Source: Carnobacterium mobile DSM 4848 (GTDB lineage Bacteria; Bacillota; Bacilli; Lactobacillales; Carnobacteriaceae). Taken from it: a stretch of 64,000 nucleotides of DNA. The notes beneath the pieces are model-generated. The model searched no databases, was not told the origin of the DNA, and saw only the letters and a list, made by a program, of their open reading frames with translations. Every line of letters starts with the position of its first letter. The first letter of the stretch is position 1. The translations under genes and the position numbers were made by a program. Shown here in pieces: positions 56,893 to 64,000 of this stretch. The stretch lies in assembly GCF_000744825.1 (NCBI RefSeq), contig NZ_JQMR01000001.1, positions 62,001-126,000 of the forward strand, written 5' to 3'.

Positions 56893-57153
56893 ATGGAAAA
56901 ACAAGAAGTTTTTTCAGGTTATTTCAGTGGGCATGTAGAGGGAAAAGAAGTCGTACTGCACTATGCAGAAAGTAAAGACCTGGCACATACTTATGCTTTT
57001 GAAACAGAACAAGAAGCTAAAAACTTTTATGACATGTGTTTAAGAATCGGTGAAATGACTTCAGAAGTGTCAGAAAGTAAACAAGCTTTAGCTCATCAAG
57101 TACTAATTAAAGAGAATCTTAAAGGAAAAAAATACGAAGAAACTGTGTATTAA
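56893..57153 (+). CDS. Small acidic protein, unknown function
   Basis: An 86-residue soluble protein with no recognised family. It begins EKQEVFSGYFSGHVEGKEVV and ends NLKGKKYEETVY. CAAGGAGGC precedes the ATG and the composition is like that of the neighbours. A promoter lies about 230 bases upstream and a terminator follows, so it is probably a single-gene unit. Confidence 0.7.
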   Translation: MEKQEVFSGYFSGHVEGKEVVLHYAESKDLAHTYAFETEQEAKNFYDMCLRIGEMTSEVSESKQALAHQVLIKENLKGKKYEETVY

Positions 57154-57221
57154 ACGAGAAAGACAGCACATATTATAGTTAGTGGTCTGACTATAATGAA
57201 ATAACATATTAAGCAAGTAAC

Positions 57222-57262
57222 AGAGAAGAGACTGGATTTTTCCACTTTCTTCTCTATTTTTT
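57222..57262. terminator. Terminator after the small acidic protein gene
   Basis: AGAGAAGA and TCTTCTCT pair, extended by CTGGA/TCCAC-like pairing around a T-rich loop, then ATTTTTTTG. Confidence 0.7.
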
Positions 57263-57324
57263 TGCTCAGCCACATGTTTTAATTTTTAAAAATATATTCA
57301 GTAAGACGGACTTATTAAAGAAAG

Positions 57325-58257
57325 TCAGCTGAAATTGAAAGGAAAAGGCGGGATTTTAAAGTGGTTCATGATTTCCTCAATATAAGGATTTTCTTCGCCT
57401 AGTATCCGTGTTAACCCTTCTTGCATTTTAAAGTAATCTAAGTAACAGAAATAATCACGTAATGTAAAAAATTCTGGTAGTTCAGGTGTATGGAATTGCA
57501 GGCGTTTTTGAATAACATTGCGTTCTGCTTGGTAATTGAAGTCAGAAACGAGATGAAAAATCGACATGACTTCGCCTTTTAAAAGTTGTTGGACATAGTA
57601 AAGACTAGCTGCGCGCTCTAACTGATCATAATAGCCTCGTTTACCCAATGGCAGCAACAAACGATGTTGATTTCGGCAAAATAAATAGGTTAGACCATCT
57701 TTAGAATTTTTCTCTGCGTGCAATACATGGTGCATACCATACCAATTCGTATGTGCGGAGCTGGGTCCTTTTTCAGGAACAAAGGCTTCCTCTCCAAGAA
57801 CATAAGGACAACATTTCTGAATACCCAGACTCCTTCCTAGTAAGCTAATGTTTTTATAAGAAATTCCTTTGTGTTTAAAGTACCGTTCCATGATTGTACC
57901 CGAGTATTCAGTCGTTTTTAAAGGAGATTGGTTTAACTGGAAAACAATTGTATTGAACGGCGAAACTTTAAAGCGGCTGATATCAAATACATAAAGCGTT
58001 TCTTCGTTTAATAGAATACAGGTGTGCTCAAAACTCATATCGAGTAAGGGGTGAATATTTTGATGTGAAATGATTAAAGGTTCGATGTTTTGTTTCGGAA
58101 CAAAGTAGTCATAGGAAGAAGCGGTTTCGTAAAGGTGGCCATGCTTTTCATTTTGTCTATTTACATTGGTGACTAGAGACAATTTTGACTTTTCATAGAA
58201 TTTTTTTCCCTTTCTGTAATATTCTATTGCTTGTTGGTGCTGAAAGTTTTTTACCAT
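57325..58257 (-). CDS. ComK-like competence transcription factor (tentative)
   Basis: 310 residues. The central part agrees with ComK (PF06338) in order: HTCILLNEETLYVFD, then ISYKNISLLGRSLGIQ (compare the G-S..GR..G segment of ComK), AFVPEKGPSSAHTNWYGMHHV (F.P..S...NW...V, quoted in part), and HRLLLPLGKRGYYDQLERA, like the LP.S...F..Q..RA segment. Bacillus ComK is about 190 residues; this protein has an extra 50 residues before and about 100 after. ComK activates DNA-uptake genes by binding A/T boxes. It is divergent from a sigma factor gene, a fit with a competence role. The assignment is from memory of the family. Confidence 0.6.
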   Translation of the reverse strand: MVKNFQHQQAIEYYRKGKKFYEKSKLSLVTNVNRQNEKHGHLYETASSYDYFVPKQNIEPLIISHQNIHPLLDMSFEHTCILLNEETLYVFDISRFKVSPFNTIVFQLNQSPLKTTEYSGTIMERYFKHKGISYKNISLLGRSLGIQKCCPYVLGEEAFVPEKGPSSAHTNWYGMHHVLHAEKNSKDGLTYLFCRNQHRLLLPLGKRGYYDQLERAASLYYVQQLLKGEVMSIFHLVSDFNYQAERNVIQKRLQFHTPELPEFFTLRDYFCYLDYFKMQEGLTRILGEENPYIEEIMNHFKIPPFPFNFS

Positions 58258-58705
58258 GAAACATTCCTCATTTCTTTTTTTTGTTAAAACCGTAACATGA
58301 TTAGATTGTAACCGATTTCAATATAAAAATCAGTATTATTTAAGCTGCCATTAAATTATTAGTGTTTTTTAATCAGTTCCTCTTTATGTTCAGTAATAAA
58401 AAAAGAAACGGAACGAGAATGAGCCATTTTTTTAGTGCTTTTTGAAGGAAAGGGTCTTCTTCTCATTTTATTTTTACTCTTTTTCTATAGAAAAGGCATC
58501 AAAACAAGCTTCCTAACTTTTTTATTTTTTTAATAAGAAAATTTTTCTTTTTTTAGTCAAACTGAGAACAATTTCTGGCATAACGAGTGATTTCTTGATT
58601 TTCGGCTGGATTTTAACTGCTTTTGAGCTTTTGTCGGAATCAACTGCTTTCGAGTACTCTATGAGTGTACAAGGCCTTGTAACACTTTTTGAAGGAATGA
58701 TGAAG
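58258..58705. other. Divergent control region between ComK-like and sigma factor genes
   Basis: Very AT-rich with several A-tract/T-tract pairs, for example AAAATTTTTCTTTT at about 58540-58555, similar to the AAAA-N5-TTTT boxes bound by ComK but with altered spacing. No clear -35/-10 pair was identified for either gene. A longer reading of the sigma gene (TTG 58595) is possible but has no ribosome binding site. Confidence 0.45.
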
Positions 58706-59251
58706 ATGCTCAGAAAATTAGCAGTAGAAAAGGAAGAAGCGTTTTTTGAACGGCATTCTGGGATTGTATTTGGTGCGTTAAAAAAAGAAGGTGTATTGCG
58801 TTCTTATCCCGATTACGATGATTATGTGCAACAAGGTCTATTAAAGTTAGTAGAAGCTTATGAAACATTTCCACAAGACCCCGAACACCCTGAATTCATT
58901 TATCCATTTGGTGGTTTTGCATTCAGAAAGGTACAGTGGCACATTCGTGATTTACGCAGAAATCAATATAGAATCCACTCGAATGAATCGGCTTGGCCAG
59001 AATTTATGGAAGAGAACCACCCTGATACACAGCCGTGGTTTGAAGAAAACTGGCTGGAAATGGAACTATTCAAGGAAATGCTGCTGTTATTAACTGCTAA
59101 AGAACAAGGCTATTTAATTGATGCTGTTGTCTACCAATTGACCGTAACGGAAATTGCCCAAAAAAACCAAGTGAGTCGCAAGACCATTTACCAATGGAAA
59201 AAACGGATCCAACAAAAACTTGAACATTTTTTAGTTTTTTTAAAAGAATAA
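58706..59251 (+). CDS. Sigma-70 family factor, SigH/ComX-like
   Basis: 181 residues from ATG 58706, 9 bases after GAAGGA; two nearer ATGs overlap that site. Region 2 is visible as YPDYDDYVQQGLLKLVEAYE with FGGFAFRKVQWHIRDLRRNQ, matching the SigH/ComX group. Region 4 is LLLLTAKEQGYLIDAVVYQL and TVTEIAQKNQVSRKTIYQWK, a helix-turn-helix for the -35 box. Such factors control competence genes in Lactobacillales. The ComK-like gene is divergent and two DUF proteins follow, as in other lactic acid bacteria. Confidence 0.78.
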   Translation: MLRKLAVEKEEAFFERHSGIVFGALKKEGVLRSYPDYDDYVQQGLLKLVEAYETFPQDPEHPEFIYPFGGFAFRKVQWHIRDLRRNQYRIHSNESAWPEFMEENHPDTQPWFEENWLEMELFKEMLLLLTAKEQGYLIDAVVYQLTVTEIAQKNQVSRKTIYQWKKRIQQKLEHFLVFLKE

Positions 59252-59340
59252 CGTAACACTCTGATCTGCTAAATCGTTATTACTGGTGTAAGCAGTCATG
59301 ACAAACCTTACAAAAACTACTAAACAGGAGGGAACACATC

Positions 59341-59544
59341 ATGGAAAAAGAATGGAATAAAGGCGCAGTTGCAGTTTATTTTGAGGATATGGCCAATGAA
59401 AAAATCATTAAACGCAATTACTCAGATGCAGTGCAAGGAGTCACACCAGAACAAGTAGAAGGCTTCACAAATACACTGGAAACATTAACTACACTGCCAG
59501 CTTCATATACTGTGGTAGTAGAAGAATACCGCTACGTTCGTTAA
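59341..59544 (+). CDS. DUF1659-type small protein
   Basis: A 67-residue protein with KGAVAVYFEDMANEKIIKRN and YSDAVQGVTPEQVEGF, resembling DUF1659 (PF07872). Partners of DUF2922 are common downstream of sigma factor genes in lactic acid bacteria. The function is unknown. CAGGAGGG precedes its ATG. Together with the next gene it forms the same pair order as elsewhere in the order. Confidence 0.75.
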   Translation: MEKEWNKGAVAVYFEDMANEKIIKRNYSDAVQGVTPEQVEGFTNTLETLTTLPASYTVVVEEYRYVR

Positions 59545-59651
59545 TACACTGTTTGACCTGTCCACTGATTCTTTTGTTTAATGGCAGAGCATCAGTTGCA
59601 GAATCTATTTAAAATCAGCCTTTCCAAAAAAATTAAAGGAGGAAAAATACA

Positions 59652-59876
59652 ATGGCAAAATCACTAGAGTTAAGATTCAATACAAGTTTAGGAAAAGCAA
59701 AAACAATGAGTGTGCAAGATCCGGTCTTGGATCTATCACCCGAGGATGCACAAAAAGCGATGGCTGATATTATCGCTTTAGACTTGTTCGAAAAAGAAGG
59801 CGTTAACCTTTATACCTCTGTAGTTGGAGCGCGTTACGTTGAACGAGTAGTGGAAGATATTTTTGAAGTAGAATAA
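59652..59876 (+). CDS. DUF2922-type small protein
   Basis: A 74-residue protein: SLELRFNTSLGKAKTMSVQD with PVLDLSPEDAQKAMADII and GARYVERVVEDI, the DUF2922 (PF11148) pattern. It has AAAGGAGG 9 bases before ATG, a strong initiation site. The function is unknown. It is the last gene before a good terminator and the 52-bp repeat array. Confidence 0.78.
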   Translation: MAKSLELRFNTSLGKAKTMSVQDPVLDLSPEDAQKAMADIIALDLFEKEGVNLYTSVVGARYVERVVEDIFEVE

Positions 59877-59888
59877 CTGTAAAAAATA

Positions 59889-59931
59889 AAGGCGTCGGTT
59901 TAGTTGAAAGACTAAGCTGGCGCCTTTTTTG
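59889..59931 (+). terminator. Terminator after the DUF2922 gene
   Basis: AAGGCGTCGGTTTAGT pairs with ACTAAGCTGGCGCCTT around TGAAAG, then TTTT. Confidence 0.82.
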
Positions 59932-60029
59932 TAGAGTATGATAAAACAGTGTAGGAAAATAGAGGTAGATTAAACTTTTATAGCCTTTTACTTGTTTTGT
60001 ATTTGGTAAAGGGCGATATGTTAAATAAA

Positions 60030-60445
60030 GCCGGTCTAGCGAACAAACGGAGCAGGAAATAGGAGAGAAGTGTCTGCTAGAGCCGGTCTAGCGAATAAAA
60101 GAAGCAGAAAACAGGGAAGAAATGTCCGATAGAGCCGGTCTAGCGAACAAACGAAGTAGGAAACAAGTAAGAATTGTCTGGTAGAGGCGGCCTAGCGAAC
60201 AAACAAAGCAGGAAACAGGGAAGAAATGTCCGGTAGAGTCGGTCTAGCGAACAAACGCAGTAGGAAACAGGGAAGAGATGTCTGCTAGAGTCGGTCTAGC
60301 GAACAAACGGAGCAGGAAATAGGAGAGAAATGTCTGGTAGAGGCGGTCTAGCGAACAAACGTAACGCAAAACAGGAGTGATTTGTCTGGTAGAGGCAGTC
60401 TAGCGAACAAAAGAAGTAGGAAATAGGGAAGAAGTGTTAAGTAGA
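60030..60445. repeat. Eight direct 52-bp tandem repeats
   Basis: Units begin exactly every 52 bases at 60030, 60082, 60134, 60186, 60238, 60290, 60342 and 60394. Each has GGTCTAGCGAACAAA (or a one- or two-base variant) at its start, then a GCAGGAAA.AGG..AGA segment and TGTCTGGTAGAG. Units differ by several substitutions, but no unit changes length. Period 52 is not a multiple of 3 and no long ORF covers it. The remaining sequence of the 806-base gap (59877-60682) has only a terminator, a short element also found near 56555 and the start of the next gene's leader. Confidence 0.95.
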
Positions 60446-60682
60446 ATCACACTGGTTAATAAAAAAATAAAAAATCAATAAAAAAGCTCTTATCAAAGGT
60501 CCTAATGTTTGTTTTTCCAAATTTCTTTCGAGGAAAGACGGGCTTATTCACTTTTTTTGTTTGAGACAAACCTTAGATAGTAAGTTTTTGTTGGAAAAGA
60601 AGAAAAACGTGAATTTAACGAAAGAAACCTGTAGAATGTAAAGAATACAAAAGTAACCGGAACATAAAGGGTGTGAAAAAGG

Positions 60683-61312
60683 ATGAGAACAGTAAAAAAC
60701 AAAAAAATGAACCAACTTATTGCTTGGGCGACAGTCATCGTCTGGATGGGATTGATTTTTTACCTTTCTTCTCAACCAGCAGGAGAATCATGGAATCTCA
60801 GTTACGACATGATGAAAGTAACTGTACAGGCAGTTAAAGTATCTCAAGTCCTTGTTAGTCTGGTGTTGGCCTATGTAGTAGGAAGATTTTTAAAAAAGAA
60901 AAATAAAACGATCGGGTTAAAAGAACTCATTGGAATTGCTGTTATCATCGGCGTGCTGTATGTAGTGTCAGGTATCTTGCTGCGGCATTTTGCTCCGTCT
61001 GATCTGCATCATTTTATTAGGAAAAATGCTCATTTTTTTATTTATATGGCGTTAGGTTTTCTGCTCAAATATGCATTGAAAAGCAGTGGGATAACTGGTT
61101 TGAAAGCTGTAGGAATTGGACTGATAATCTGTGTTCTTTATGCTTTTTCAGATGAATTTCATCAATATTTTGTACCAGGAAGAGGGGCATTGTTGAGCGA
61201 CGTGATGATCGACAGTACAGGAGCGACTATAGGAATTGCATTACAAAGCCTATTCAGCAGGATAACAAAGCCGGTATGGTTAAAAGGAAATGCTGAAACA
61301 ATTAAAAAATGA
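60683..61312 (+). CDS. VanZ-like membrane protein
   Basis: 209 residues with five to six membrane segments. The VanZ family motifs (PF04892) are visible: FYLSSQPAGESW near the first helix, HHFIRKNAHFFIYMALGFLL and YAFSDEFHQYFVPGRGALLSD with DVMIDSTGATIG, each quoted in part. VanZ of enterococci gives low teicoplanin resistance, but most homologues have unknown roles. It is a single gene with AAAAAGG before ATG 60683, and lies between the 52-bp array and pepC. Confidence 0.88.
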   Translation: MRTVKNKKMNQLIAWATVIVWMGLIFYLSSQPAGESWNLSYDMMKVTVQAVKVSQVLVSLVLAYVVGRFLKKKNKTIGLKELIGIAVIIGVLYVVSGILLRHFAPSDLHHFIRKNAHFFIYMALGFLLKYALKSSGITGLKAVGIGLIICVLYAFSDEFHQYFVPGRGALLSDVMIDSTGATIGIALQSLFSRITKPVWLKGNAETIKK

Positions 61313-61383
61313 TTAAAAAAGATTTGTAAGGTGCTTTAAAAAGGAGTAACATGGTAATTATCTAATTATCAGGAGGAGATTAT

Positions 61384-62721
61384 TTGACCATTAACACAGA
61401 ATTATTAACCAATTTTAAAAAACGGTTTGATGAAAACCGCGAAAACCAAGTTATCCAAGGAGCGATTGCCAAAGTCGGCATCAATACGGCTTCTATCGAC
61501 AACGATGTTTTGCGTCGTCATTCGTTTACTTTTTCGGATGAAACGAAACGCGGAGAAATCACGAATCAACAAGCGAGCGGACGTTGTTGGATGTTTGCTG
61601 CCTTAAATACAGCTCGTGTTGATACCATGAATAGATTAAATGTGGATACTTTTGAGTTTTCGCAAAATTATACGTTGTTTTGGGACAAATTGGAAAAAGC
61701 TCATTATTTCTTAGATAGCATTTTAGATACACTAGATGAAGCACAAGACTCAAGAATCATTGCTCATTTATTGACAGACCCCGTTCAAGATGGCGGCCAA
61801 TGGGACATGTTCTCAGGTATCTTAGAAAAATACGGTGCAGTTCCTAAAGCCGTTATGCCGGAAACATTCCATTCTGCTAATACGGCTGTGATGAACAAAA
61901 TCTTGACTTCTAAGTTGCGTGAATTTGCCAGTGTATTGCGTGAAGGTCATCAAAATAACGAAACACTTGAAGCCTTAACAGCGAAAAAAGAAGACATGTT
62001 GTACTTTATTTATAATGTATTGGTCAAAGCTCTAGGAGAAATTCCTGAAACGTTTACGTATGATTACCGTGATAAAGACAATGCGTTCCATCGGATTGCT
62101 GATATCACACCGCAAGAATTTTTCAAAAAATATGTTGGTTGGGACTTGACGAACTTGGTCAGCTTATTGAACGCTCCCACGGCTGACAAACCATATGGCA
62201 GAGCTTACACCGTTAAATATCTGGGAACGGTAAAAGAAGCTCAACCGATCCGTTACATTAACGCACCCATCGAAGTTTTAAAAGAAGCTGCTATAACTTC
62301 CATTAAAGCGGGCGAACCGGTTTGGTTTGGTTGCGATGTCGGTCAAATGTCGATCAGAGACGGCGGCATTATGGACGAAAAGAGTTACCAATATGATTTG
62401 ACGTTAGGGGAAGGTTTGAATTTAACAAAAGCTCAACGGTTAGATTATGGCGACAGTTTATTGACACATGCGATGGTCTTTGTCGGAGTCAACTTAGATG
62501 ATGAAGGCAAACCGTTAACTTGGAAAGTCGAAAACAGCTGGGGCGATAAAGCCGGTAAAAAAGGTATTTATTCAATGAGCGACAAATGGTTTGATGAATA
62601 CAACTACCAAATAGCGGTTGACCGAAAATATATTCCTGAAAAATGGTTAAAAGCATTAGATGAACCTGTGATTGAGCTTGAGCCTTGGGATCCTATGGGC
62701 GCCTTGGCAATGGTTAAATAA
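61384..62721 (+). CDS. pepC: Aminopeptidase C
   Basis: 445 residues, full length for the C1B/bleomycin hydrolase family. Catalytic Cys68 is in SGRCWMFAALNTAR, the histidine in LTHAMVFVGV, and the asparagine in KVENSWGDKAGKKG. TTG starts the gene with AGGAGGAG upstream; this is a typical start for lactic acid bacterial pepC. The enzyme forms a hexamer in the cytoplasm and removes N-terminal residues from peptides. It is followed by a terminator. Confidence 0.97.
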   Translation: MTINTELLTNFKKRFDENRENQVIQGAIAKVGINTASIDNDVLRRHSFTFSDETKRGEITNQQASGRCWMFAALNTARVDTMNRLNVDTFEFSQNYTLFWDKLEKAHYFLDSILDTLDEAQDSRIIAHLLTDPVQDGGQWDMFSGILEKYGAVPKAVMPETFHSANTAVMNKILTSKLREFASVLREGHQNNETLEALTAKKEDMLYFIYNVLVKALGEIPETFTYDYRDKDNAFHRIADITPQEFFKKYVGWDLTNLVSLLNAPTADKPYGRAYTVKYLGTVKEAQPIRYINAPIEVLKEAAITSIKAGEPVWFGCDVGQMSIRDGGIMDEKSYQYDLTLGEGLNLTKAQRLDYGDSLLTHAMVFVGVNLDDEGKPLTWKVENSWGDKAGKKGIYSMSDKWFDEYNYQIAVDRKYIPEKWLKALDEPVIELEPWDPMGALAMVK

Positions 62722-62748
62722 ACGGTTGATTTGATAAGATAATGAAGA

Positions 62749-62781
62749 AGGAGTGTGATTTTATATCATACTCTTTTTTTG
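62749..62781 (+). terminator. Terminator after pepC
   Basis: GGAGTGTGAT pairs with ATCATACTC around TTTAT, followed by seven T residues. Confidence 0.8.
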
Positions 62782-63010
62782 TGGGAAAGGGGCGATAAAC
62801 CGCTATTTTCTCGAAAAGAAAGTTTCTCTAAAGACGAACGAACGAATTGTAAATATGTTAATTATTCGTTTTATTGTTGTAAATTTATTGTAAAAGCGGT
62901 AACTGAGTATTGATAAATTGAAAAATAACCGATATACTAATAAAGGACTTAAGAGCGGCTTACTGCTTTTGAGTTACATATCAGCTCTTTTAGGGAGGAA
63001 AATCAGTAAA

Positions 63011-63949
63011 ATGAAGAACATGAAAAAGATGGTTTTATTTGGTTTAAGTTTAGCCTTGACTGCGACTTTAGCGGCTTGTGGCGGAGGATCGGACAGCGGT
63101 GATGGTACGCAAACGGACGAAGGATATGTGCCAAAAACATTAAAAGTTCAATTTGTTCCTTCTCAGGCAGCAGAAACACTTGAAGCCAAAGCAAAACCGT
63201 TAGAAGATTTACTAGAAGCTGAATTGGATATTCCAGTTGAAGTAAGTGTTTCTACTGATTACAATACTATTATTGAAGCAATGTCTTCAGAACAAATCGA
63301 TATTGGATTCTTACCTCCAAATGCTTATGTATTAGCTCACGAACAAAGTGACGCAAAAGTATTGTTGCAAGCTCAACGTTATGGCGTTGAACAACCTGGC
63401 GGAAAACCAACAGACTCATTGGTTGATTCGTATAAATCAATGATCGTCGTTAAAACCGGCAGCGACATTAAAACACTAGAAGACTTAAAAGGCAAAACGA
63501 TTGCTACTCAAGATGTTACTTCTTCAGCAGGGTATGTATGGCCGGCTGCTGAAATGAAAAAAGCAGGTGTCGATATTGAAAATAGTGACATCACAACTGT
63601 ACAAGTAAAAGGACATGACCAAGCGATCCTTTCCGTTTTAAATGGCGATGTAGATGCAGCGTTCGTTTTTGAAGATGCTCGTAACAATGTAGTAAAAGAT
63701 GTTCCAGATATTTTTGAAAAAGTTGAACCAATGTACATTACTGAACCTATTCCAAATGACACAATTACTGCTCGTGCTGATATGAGTGAAGAATGGAATA
63801 AAAAAATCCAAGACGCTTTTATTGCAATTGGAAAATCAGAAAAAGGCAAACAAATCATTTCTGACGTCTATTCTCACGAAGGCTATGTCGTATCCGATGA
63901 CAAAAACTTTGATATCGTAAGAGAATATGCTGAAGAAGTTGGACAATAA
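63011..63949 (+). CDS. PhnD-type phosphate/phosphonate-binding lipoprotein
   Basis: 312 residues from ATG 63011; AGGGAGGAAA lies upstream and the longer frame is rejected. A signal peptide ends in the lipobox LAACG. The mature chain has LKVQFVPSQAAETLEAKAKP, IDIGFLPPNAYVLAHE, KTLEDLKGKTIATQD and SSAGYVWPAAEMKK (PF12974, PhnD family). It binds phosphate, phosphite or phosphonates outside the cell; transporter genes are expected just past the window end. Another phosphorus-linked ABC system lies at 50700-55380. The region 62782-63010 holds no gene. Confidence 0.9.
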   Translation: MKNMKKMVLFGLSLALTATLAACGGGSDSGDGTQTDEGYVPKTLKVQFVPSQAAETLEAKAKPLEDLLEAELDIPVEVSVSTDYNTIIEAMSSEQIDIGFLPPNAYVLAHEQSDAKVLLQAQRYGVEQPGGKPTDSLVDSYKSMIVVKTGSDIKTLEDLKGKTIATQDVTSSAGYVWPAAEMKKAGVDIENSDITTVQVKGHDQAILSVLNGDVDAAFVFEDARNNVVKDVPDIFEKVEPMYITEPIPNDTITARADMSEEWNKKIQDAFIAIGKSEKGKQIISDVYSHEGYVVSDDKNFDIVREYAEEVGQ

Positions 63950-64000
63950 GAGAGAATAAAAAATATTGTTTCACTATGAGAAGTTCTCTGCCTTTAGTAA

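Noticed and set aside
58595-58705. Longer N-terminus of the sigma factor from TTG 58595
   Set aside because: No ribosome binding site and no family similarity; GAAGGA fits ATG 58706.
60030-60445. Possible CRISPR array
   Set aside because: The whole 52-base unit is repeated with no unique spacers, and there are no cas genes.
60544-60775. Two minus-strand ORFs
   Set aside because: They overlap the start and leader of the vanZ-like gene and consist of low-complexity phenylalanine-rich text.

Overview
The window looks like a chromosomal segment of a low-GC Gram-positive lactic acid bacterium. A Carnobacterium-like member of the Lactobacillales is my best guess. This is inferred from gene style: a glpK-glpO-glpF operon with an oxidase-type GlpO and an enterococcal-type phospho-histidine in GlpK, many cellobiose-family PTS permeases, PepC, CpsB, and TTG/GTG starts behind strong AGGAGG sites. 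I could not run a search to confirm the genus.

Region 1 (1-10.3 kb) is a very AT-rich surface-polysaccharide cluster, all on the + strand. It holds the end of an initiating sugar transferase, a TupA-type ATP-grasp protein, GT32, GT2 and GT-D glycosyltransferases, a split PssD/PssE pair, a Wzx flippase and a Wzy-like polymerase. Region 2 (10.3-17 kb) is a decay corridor: a broken acyltransferase-3 gene cut by an IS21 remnant, an IS66 element inserted in that remnant, and broken TM2, coiled-coil surface protein and rfbB genes. A complete cpsB follows.

Region 3 (18-24 kb) is an apparent peptidoglycan-recycling operon: cellobiose-type PTS IIB and IIC, a small membrane protein, a MupG/DUF871-type 6-phosphomuramidase, PTS IIA, AnmK and a MurR/RpiR-like regulator. 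It has a good promoter and a candidate cre site. Region 4 (24-36 kb) has a repeat-bearing membrane protein, a PTS IIC gene whose upstream region is interrupted by a solitary TnpB element, a GH4/NagB-like/PTS IIC operon with a divergent RpiR regulator and a cre site, and a GH65 phosphorylase.

Region 5 (36-50 kb) has a phage-type glucosaminidase with LysM repeats, an unusual FAD oxidoreductase paired with an Mga-like regulator, a NERD protein, the glycerol operon, a broken malic enzyme gene, a lysozyme-like protein and an SGNH hydrolase. Its intergenic spaces carry a striking family of about 226-bp modular repeats: two tandem units, three tandem units in the opposite orientation, and two single diverged or partial copies. 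Each full unit is bounded by a CATTTCGG/CCGAAATG palindrome and contains six alternating copies of a TTGCGTGMCYTAA-like motif.

Region 6 (50-64 kb) starts with a six-gene ABC transporter operon that includes a cytoplasmic alkaline-phosphatase-superfamily enzyme and a PHP phosphoesterase. A structured intergenic candidate RNA follows, then a ComK-like gene divergent from a sigma factor gene that is trailed by DUF1659- and DUF2922-type small proteins. After these come exactly eight copies of a 52-bp tandem repeat, then vanZ-like, pepC and a PhnD-type lipoprotein gene. The best candidates for undescribed biology are the 226-bp repeat family, the 52-bp array, the structured intergenic RNA, the AnmK/MupG/PTS operon and the ComK-sigma locus.
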